Virus record (IMG/VR): IMGVR_UViG_3300042691_004233
Location: 1-37,571 of that record
DNA from: a virus
DNA length: 37,571 bases
Strand: one strand, 5' to 3'
The position numbers and the translations under genes are program-made. The notes under the pieces are model-generated. The model did not search any database. It was not told the origin of the DNA and saw nothing but the letters and a program-made list of their open reading frames with translations. Positions 32,966 through 37,571 of this stretch are shown here, piece after piece; positions within the stretch are counted from its first letter, which is position 1; each line of letters opens with the position of its first letter.

Positions 32966-33466
32966 TTAAGATAGGTACAACGCTCTTTCGTCTTTACGAC
33001 GCTTAACAAGGCCAGGTAGCTCTCTACCGCCAGCCTTAGTCCACATCATAAACGCTTCTGCAGCACCTTGGTAGTCTCCGCGATTATGGCGCATGCGAAT
33101 AGAACTACGTTGAAGATTGCCAAGGCCGACATTAAAGGCGAAGGAAACCAGAGCAGATTTTTGGCCATCAGTAGAAACAGGGCAAAGTCGATCCACACCG
33201 CGTACAAAAGTAGCAAGGTCTTGTTGAAGTAGGTCATTAACTTCCTTCATCGTCCAGACTCGATTGTCCTCGGGGCGCAGCGGGTACTCCTTGCGAATCA
33301 ACCCCGAGACTCCTTCTTTCCTGACCATCGGTAAGCGGATCTGATCCTGGTACAGAACGTGCCCCACACCAACAGTCCATATATGGGCAGGGCAGAGATA
33401 AGAGCGTTGCCGCACACCCTCGTGGTGTTTCATCATCTCTACCGCCGCTGGCAACAGGACGCTCAT
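32966..33466 (-). CDS. Endolysin, T4-type lysozyme (GH24)
   Basis: A 166-residue muramidase. The catalytic triad spacing E-x8-C-x5-T is present: Glu16 in HHEGVRQRSYL, Cys25 and Thr31 in WTVGVGH, then a helical C-terminal lobe with SALVSFAFNVGLGNLQRSSI and RRKDERALYL. Cys instead of Asp at the second position occurs in several phage lysozymes. No signal peptide or SAR segment is visible, so release depends on the holin. It follows the holin gene with an ATGA overlap. Degrades host peptidoglycan at the end of infection. Confidence 0.93.
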   Translation of the reverse strand: MSVLLPAAVEMMKHHEGVRQRSYLCPAHIWTVGVGHVLYQDQIRLPMVRKEGVSGLIRKEYPLRPEDNRVWTMKEVNDLLQQDLATFVRGVDRLCPVSTDGQKSALVSFAFNVGLGNLQRSSIRMRHNRGDYQGAAEAFMMWTKAGGRELPGLVKRRKDERALYLS

Positions 33467-33951
33467 CTCGACTTAGCAAAAGCCTGTGTCCCGAACCAAA
33501 ACGCCACGATAGACGAAACGATCTGCATCTCTTCGTCAGTAAACACTAACTCTAGAGCCTCTTTGAAGTCGACGCCAGTCTTCATAGCCCACCACATAGC
33601 CAGGAAGTTAATGAGCACTAACTCAAGCACAAAAATGTAGGTCACGATCGGACGGACAGAAGATCGTAGGTTTATCACCCAAGTGCTAGCGCCCTCTCCA
33701 ATCTTGGCATCGTGCGCAAGAGCAGCTTGAATTGTGTCTGACTGAGCTTGTAAGGCTACCTGGTCCGTACGGATCTCTTCGACCCGCTGTTGAGCCAAAA
33801 AGCCTTCGCGCATTGTTTGCATCTGGAGCTCGCCTTGCATACGAGCAAGTTCTAGTTCGTGCTTCTTGTCTTGCTTGTCCTGGAAGAAGTCAAGAATCTT
33901 AGGCAAACCGCCGGCTAGGAAAGAAACCAGTGTAGTAAATAGTGTGATCAT
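33463..33951 (-). CDS. Holin, 3-TM/GTA-holin type
   Basis: A 162-residue protein with an N-terminal hydrophobic helix (residues ~3-20), a charged cytoplasmic coiled coil (~24-85), then RSSVRPIVTYIFVLELVLIN (~96-115) and a third hydrophobic helix near the C-terminus (~141-158). The basic Arg-x-x-x-Arg-Pro entry to the second TM is typical of GTA_holin_3TM-like holins. It overlaps the lysozyme gene by four bases, supporting a lysis role: it forms the inner membrane hole that releases the endolysin. Confidence 0.85.
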   Translation of the reverse strand: MITLFTTLVSFLAGGLPKILDFFQDKQDKKHELELARMQGELQMQTMREGFLAQQRVEEIRTDQVALQAQSDTIQAALAHDAKIGEGASTWVINLRSSVRPIVTYIFVLELVLINFLAMWWAMKTGVDFKEALELVFTDEEMQIVSSIVAFWFGTQAFAKSR

Positions 33952-34445
33952 GCGTACTCCATAGCAACGTCAATCATTATCCAAATACCCAGCGCTCCGA
34001 CGAGCAAGACACCAAGGATCAAGATCCCAGTGAAGATGTCCTCTATAAACTCTTGCCTGCGTACCTTCTGATCCTGGAGCATCTTGATCCGACGCTCTCT
34101 AATCTTGCGACGCATCTCGTAAAACTCTCTGAGTCCATCCATACCAAGATGTTGCAAGGCGCCATAAAGAAATTCATGCCGGATAGTGTCTTCCATTTCT
34201 CTGATCTTTTGCTTTGCAACAAGCTCATTAAAGGCCTCTTTAGTTTCCGACTGCGCAAATGAAATATTCTTAAATATCGAAGGCTTAGCGTCTTGTTTGC
34301 CAAAGTACTCTTCAAGTTGACCAACAACACCTGCCCACTCAGACAGCTGCCCAAGGATATCCTGCGCTTCGCGCCCTACTTCTACTGCTTTTTTGACGCC
34401 ATTGAATAAGGCGGTTGCGGTAGCCAGCAGGGTCACTGGATCCAT
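33948..34445 (-). CDS. Membrane-anchored helical protein of lysis region
   Basis: A 165-residue protein with a helical, charged body (RRKIRERRIKMLQDQKVRRQ) and a C-terminal transmembrane segment at about residues 140-160 (IFTGILILGVLLVGALGIWI). ATG 34445 follows AAGGGG. It lies upstream of the holin, coupled by an ATGA overlap. It could be an antiholin, spanin-like protein or another lysis factor, but lacks a lipobox or typical i-spanin N-terminal anchor, so none of these is supported. Confidence 0.68.
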   Translation of the reverse strand: MDPVTLLATATALFNGVKKAVEVGREAQDILGQLSEWAGVVGQLEEYFGKQDAKPSIFKNISFAQSETKEAFNELVAKQKIREMEDTIRHEFLYGALQHLGMDGLREFYEMRRKIRERRIKMLQDQKVRRQEFIEDIFTGILILGVLLVGALGIWIMIDVAMEYA

Positions 34446-34447
34446 GA

Positions 34448-34648
34448 TTACCCCTTCGGGATCTGACCGTGCGACCCAAGCCAGATAAGCAGAAACACTG
34501 CAGCCGCCCCGATGACCATGAAGATCTTCTTAACTGTGGCCTTACCAACTTCCAGATAGAACTTCTGGACAGCTTTCTCGGCAGCGCGTTCGGCGATTTG
34601 CTCTATCTCTTGATCAGATAGACCTCCGAATGGCGGACGTGCAGACAT
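34448..34648 (-). CDS. Small single-pass membrane protein
   Basis: A 66-residue protein with a helical acidic/basic N-terminal half (SDQEIEQIAERAAEKAVQKF) and a transmembrane segment at about residues 41-58 (IFMVIGAAAVFLLIWLG). ATG 34648 has GGGAGG seven bases upstream. Its stop is two bases before the next gene. A lysis accessory role is suggested by location only. Confidence 0.7.
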   Translation of the reverse strand: MSARPPFGGLSDQEIEQIAERAAEKAVQKFYLEVGKATVKKIFMVIGAAAVFLLIWLGSHGQIPKG

Positions 34649-34659
34649 ACTAGACCTCC

Positions 34660-35025
34660 CTATGGATTACAGATTAAAGGTTTTGCAATGGTCCGGGCGT
34701 CAACTCCAACAGGAATCATCTCCGGCGCGATTATGTCGTCTACACCATCTCCATTACGCAGTGCGTGGATACAGTAAGCAACAGTGTTGTCCTCAAGAGC
34801 TACGAGCTCATGCCTATGCTCGGCCCGGATGTAGATCATGTGCGGAGCCTTAAACTCCGTTGTCTTGCCGTTGACCGTAACTCGTAGTGAACCGGAAGCC
34901 AGAAGCGTCAAATGATCGAACGGATGCGTGTGCCCAAGCTCCGTATCTCCGGCCTTTTGAAAGTGCATCTGGCGAGAGAACAGGTTGGCTACGCAGCCGA
35001 GTTTGACTGAAGGTGTATTGCTCAT
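34660..35025 (-). CDS. Cupin-domain protein
   Basis: A 121-residue protein with a cupin-like metal site: GHTHPFDHLTLLASGSLRVT (His32, His34, His38) and RAEHRHEL (His72), spaced by beta strands. Start at ATG 35025 overlaps the 2OG oxygenase stop (ATGA); the longer frame to 35085 is out of line with that gene. Small cupins bind metals or small ligands and can be isomerases or dioxygenases. Coupled to an oxygenase, it may act on the same substrate. Confidence 0.82.
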   Translation of the reverse strand: MSNTPSVKLGCVANLFSRQMHFQKAGDTELGHTHPFDHLTLLASGSLRVTVNGKTTEFKAPHMIYIRAEHRHELVALEDNTVAYCIHALRNGDGVDDIIAPEMIPVGVDARTIAKPLICNP

Positions 35026-35483
35026 AACAAGAATCCATAAGACAAGACAATACGGGGTTTGCTTCCTACAACTGGGGTGCACCAATGCTTAGTCTGGCTA
35101 GCGACACATTTCCATACCGAACCTTCTTCTACGAATAGTTCGATGTCATCTTGCACTGGCACTCCACCCGATTGAGGCTTTGACACTAGCACGTTGAATC
35201 GCACATGCTGTTTGCCATTATGCTCAGAGTCTGTATGTGGATGAACCGCACCACCTTCAGTGATGTATCCACAGAAATCTTTGAACATCGGTTCTTGCTC
35301 CGCACCAGCTAGCCCATTGGTCTCAACAATTTGTCGTTTAATTTCCCACACTTCATCTGGTGCGCCAAGATTGATACGACTTAAGTCGCCATACTGACGA
35401 CCAAAACCATTAGGGCGAAAAGCCTTGTATTTGGCTTCTGCCCAAGCTCGCACCGGTTCTAGAAGTGTCATCGAGATCTGCAT
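35022..35483 (-). CDS. 2-oxoglutarate-Fe(II) oxygenase
   Basis: A 153-residue enzyme-like protein with the HxD...H facial triad (HPHTD: His83, Asp85; TKHW: His133) and Arg144 (KPRIVLSYGF) to bind 2-oxoglutarate. This is a compact 2OG-Fe(II) oxygenase of the kind frequent in aquatic phages. Its stop overlaps the cupin start (ATGA), and its start overlaps the upstream stop as TAATG. Possible substrates are protein side chains, lipids or nucleic acid bases; none can be inferred here. Confidence 0.88.
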   Translation of the reverse strand: MQISMTLLEPVRAWAEAKYKAFRPNGFGRQYGDLSRINLGAPDEVWEIKRQIVETNGLAGAEQEPMFKDFCGYITEGGAVHPHTDSEHNGKQHVRFNVLVSKPQSGGVPVQDDIELFVEEGSVWKCVASQTKHWCTPVVGSKPRIVLSYGFLL

Positions 35484-35704
35484 TAGGTTTGCGTAACAGG
35501 GATTTCTTGAGGAGGTGGTGGGGGTTCTGGAAACTTAACGAACTGCTGATCCACTGGGTTGTACCAATATTTATCAGCAGCCACATAGTCAGGGCAGTCA
35601 GTCCAGAAGAGCGGCATATCTGCGTGGAAAGTCTCTTGCGGCTCGACCTGGGCAACACGGTAGCCAGTTTCTCTAGGTTCATTTGTCGCTATAAGTGCTT
35701 TCAT
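35483..35704 (-). CDS. Small phage protein downstream of tail fibre
   Basis: A 73-residue protein beginning MKALIATNEPRETGYRVAQV, with ADMPLFWTDCPDYVAADKYW in the middle and a Pro-rich tail. It resembles a family often found beside phage tail fibres. ATG 35704 lies five bases past the fibre stop (35709-35711); the longer frame would begin at TTG 35719 within the fibre gene. Function unknown. Confidence 0.72.
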   Translation of the reverse strand: MKALIATNEPRETGYRVAQVEPQETFHADMPLFWTDCPDYVAADKYWYNPVDQQFVKFPEPPPPPQEIPVTQT

Positions 35705-35708
35705 GTCA

Positions 35709-37052
35709 TCACCATTCAATAATTACAACACCGGCTGCGCCTAATCCATCAGCAGTAGGCCAAGCCCCACCGCCTGACCCACCACCACCATACTGTCTTC
35801 CCAGAGACCCTGGACCTTGAGTTGAAGCACCCCCACCCCCAAGTATAGAAGAACCTCCCATACCCATAAGATTTGAAAAACCAAAACCTCCAGGAGACCC
35901 AGCAATATTTAAATCTCCATTTGACCCCAAACCACCACTACCTCCGACTGGTGTACCAACACCACTACCTCCAGCAGCACCGCCAGTTGCAGAAATAGTT
36001 GTTATAGACTGTGTTCCAGAAGCAACTGACGATGTGTTTCCACTGGAATTAGCCGCCGATGCACCACCTACTGTTACTGAAAGGGTGTTCCCTGGTGTAA
36101 GGCCTGATAGCCATTTGATTGCAGCACCCCCACCGCCCCCACCACCACCACCAGCAGTAGTATATGTTGCGTTGTAAAAAGCCCCACCACAACCACCCCC
36201 GCCAACGACAGTAACTTTTAACCTAGTTATTCCAGAAGGAATGGTGAATGTTTGTGGTTGTGATGCTTGATGAAAAAATCTTTGAGAGTTAGGGCTAGCA
36301 GAATCGATCGTAATTGATCCAGCACCGTTCGTAATGCTGATTGCATTGCCTGCAGTTAGCTTAGCTCTAGCAAGCGTATTACCGGTTGTGTTACCGATAA
36401 GCAGATCACCGTTGGTGTAGGAGTTGCTCTGACCTGTACCACCTCTAACTACAGGAAGGGTGTTAACCACGTCCGTTTGATCCAAACGAACCGTGAGGGT
36501 GTTGTTCGCTCCGGTGATCGTCTTGTTGGTAAGCGCCACAGTCGCTGATCGCTCGTTTGTTACCGCCGTTGATACTGCTGATGTAGTAAACGCCGTTGTA
36601 GCGAGTTGGGTTGTGTTCGTTCCAGCAGTAGCTGTCGGTGCTGCGGGTGTACCAGTGAAGGTCGGGCTGTTTATAGGTGCCTTCTCACTATCGAGCTCAA
36701 CGATGGCTCCTGAGAGGGTGTTAGCAGCGATCGTACCCGAGGGGGTGAACTCTTGAAGCGCATTGAACGATGCTGCTACCGGACGCAGTTCTAGTCTGTC
36801 GTTGGCTAGGAAGCTACGGCCTGTGGTTCCATCTTGTGCACGAACAACCGTCATCGTGTCTGTGACACGGTTGGTGACTTTGATGATCTCCAAGTTGTTG
36901 GAGGAGTCAACCAACGTAGCGAAGAAGTAGTCTCCCGCCGCGAGCGTGGGGAACCTAGCCCCCTGTCCGGTCGTAACAGAGATCGAAGTGACCGTACTGT
37001 TGATCGAAGCGGCTAGCGTTGCGCTAGCGTTGTTCGTGAACTTAATGCCCAT
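35709..37052 (-). CDS. Tail fibre with glycine-rich tip
   Basis: A 447-residue fibre. Residues 1-110 resemble a virion attachment domain (MGIKFTNNASATLAASINST), residues 130-260 are Thr/Ser/Asn-rich beta repeats (NSPTFTGTPAAPT, and a VVRGGTGQSN segment common in fibres), and the C-terminal ~150 residues include long poly-glycine runs separated by short hydrophobic stretches and end GAAGVVIIEW. This resembles glycine-rich receptor-binding tips of phage fibres (as in T-even gp38-type proteins). The gene has GGAG seven bases before ATG 37052. It probably recognises the host surface. Confidence 0.87.
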   Translation of the reverse strand: MGIKFTNNASATLAASINSTVTSISVTTGQGARFPTLAAGDYFFATLVDSSNNLEIIKVTNRVTDTMTVVRAQDGTTGRSFLANDRLELRPVAASFNALQEFTPSGTIAANTLSGAIVELDSEKAPINSPTFTGTPAAPTATAGTNTTQLATTAFTTSAVSTAVTNERSATVALTNKTITGANNTLTVRLDQTDVVNTLPVVRGGTGQSNSYTNGDLLIGNTTGNTLARAKLTAGNAISITNGAGSITIDSASPNSQRFFHQASQPQTFTIPSGITRLKVTVVGGGGCGGAFYNATYTTAGGGGGGGGGAAIKWLSGLTPGNTLSVTVGGASAANSSGNTSSVASGTQSITTISATGGAAGGSGVGTPVGGSGGLGSNGDLNIAGSPGGFGFSNLMGMGGSSILGGGGASTQGPGSLGRQYGGGGSGGGAWPTADGLGAAGVVIIEW

Positions 37053-37055
37053 AAA

Positions 37056-37496
37056 TTACTCCGGTTTGGTAGGCCAAACAACATTATGCGGGAAGCCCTC
37101 TTGCTCAGGCAAGCGCCGTAAAGCCTCACGGTAGTTGGCCCAAACGGTTCGGTCTACAGGGGCATCCAGGATCTGAGTCCAGTCGGATTCGACCAGTTGG
37201 CGGTTGCGATCTGCCCGAACCTGTGCTGCCTTGGATTCCGTCCGTTCTGCAAGCTCTTCCGCGGTCAGATCACGTACTTCGACCGTGTATACCCACCCGT
37301 CCTGGATGTAGGGCGTCACGGCCTGGAGAGTCTGCGTGTTCTGGTCGTGGGCCAGGAAGGTGTTGACCTTCATGCAGGAGTTCTCAGCCAGCCACTCGTC
37401 CGTAGGACCGCTGTCAGGAAATACGGTGACCGGAAACATCGTCCGGTAAGGCGCGATCCTGGTCGGTGCGCCGTTCTCGATTTGTGCAATCAGCAT
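37056..37496 (-). CDS. Tail fibre assembly chaperone-like protein
   Basis: A 146-residue protein with a C-terminal pattern RNRQLVESDWTQILDAPVDR, then WANYREALRRLPEQEGFP and a VVWPTKPE end, which I know from phage tail assembly chaperone-like proteins (TAC/DUF4376 type) adjacent to tail fibres. ATG 37496 has AAGGAG seven bases upstream. The N-terminal half is less conserved. Role likely folding or assembly of the adjacent fibre. Confidence 0.8.
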   Translation of the reverse strand: MLIAQIENGAPTRIAPYRTMFPVTVFPDSGPTDEWLAENSCMKVNTFLAHDQNTQTLQAVTPYIQDGWVYTVEVRDLTAEELAERTESKAAQVRADRNRQLVESDWTQILDAPVDRTVWANYREALRRLPEQEGFPHNVVWPTKPE

Positions 37497-37506
37497 CTAT
37501 TGCTCC

Positions 37507-37571
37507 TTATTTATCCGGGAATGCCTGTGCAGGCGGTGTGAAGTTAAGGGTGTATCTCGCCACGCCCTTGG
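37507..37571 (-). CDS. C-terminal end of an upstream late gene (partial)
   Basis: An open frame reads in from the right edge and stops at TAA (37507-37509), giving 20 whole codons ending with TPPAQAFPDK. It is 11 bases upstream of the tail chaperone start and belongs to the late operon. Too short to assign, but the open frame and spacing support a real gene. Confidence 0.55.
   Translation of the reverse strand, partial: KGVARYTLNFTPPAQAFPDK

Noticed and set aside
35760-36180. CCACC/GGTGG-rich DNA repeats that look like a noncoding repeat array
   Set aside because: They encode the glycine runs of the tail fibre in frame, so they are coding low complexity rather than a separate element.
1-37571. 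tRNA genes, CRISPR arrays, insertion sequences, integrase or attachment sites
   Set aside because: I found no cloverleaf, no regularly spaced repeats, no transposase or integrase motifs and no terminal direct repeats.

Overview
This window is part of the genome of a tailed double-stranded DNA bacteriophage (Caudoviricetes). The evidence is tight gene packing with constant ATGA/TGATG start-stop overlaps, a phage replication module, a holin-endolysin pair, a tail fibre and a very large internal virion protein. I see no tape-measure or tail-tube gene here, and a giant polyvalent-type protein sits beside other internal virion proteins, so a short-tailed (podovirus-like) particle is my best guess. 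Terminase, portal and capsid genes are not in the window and probably lie beyond the right edge on the minus strand. No integrase, recognisable repressor, tRNA, insertion sequence or CRISPR array is visible. Base composition is roughly balanced. The host cannot be named from the sequence; the GH24 endolysin and 3-TM holin fit a Gram-negative host.

Left half, plus strand (1-18.1 kb): early genes. At 0.15-4.0 kb a MoxR-type AAA+ ATPase and a HExxH/VWA protein frame three unknown genes. From 4.0 to 8.8 kb runs a chain of about 18 small accessory genes, including three overlapping helix-turn-helix reading frames and a small HExxH protein. From 8.77 to 18.1 kb lies the replication and recombination set: family A DNA polymerase, PD-(D/E)XK nuclease with a cysteine cluster, VRR-NUC nuclease, small HNH-like protein, SNF2-type helicase, coiled-coil protein, zinc-containing SSB-like protein and a PrimPol-helicase fusion. 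A strong rho-independent terminator at 18.15 kb closes this arm.

Right half, minus strand (37.6-18.2 kb): late genes, read right to left. They begin with the end of an unidentified gene, a tail assembly chaperone-like protein and a glycine-rich tail fibre. A 2OG-Fe(II) oxygenase and a cupin follow, then two membrane proteins, holin and lysozyme. Next come a large beta-rich structural protein, a GNAT-like protein, a virion protein ending in an S74 domain and a coiled-coil/proline-rich protein. The arm ends with a 2,674-residue giant protein, a small beta-rich protein and four small lysine-rich proteins. The two arms converge, and the T-tract of the early terminator touches the stop codon of the last late gene.

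The most remarkable element is the giant protein at 19327-27351. It carries a YkuD-type L,D-transpeptidase domain (His1404/Cys1433) and, about 150 residues later, a HExxH zincin domain (His1586-His1590), inside a polyvalent protein of the kind delivered with phage DNA. Other points worth a second look are the MoxR/VWA module, a probable frameshift joining DNA-binding modules near 5.85 kb, a polymerase with Leu at the position equivalent to E. coli Phe762 and no motif B arginine, and several small genes below usual gene-calling limits.
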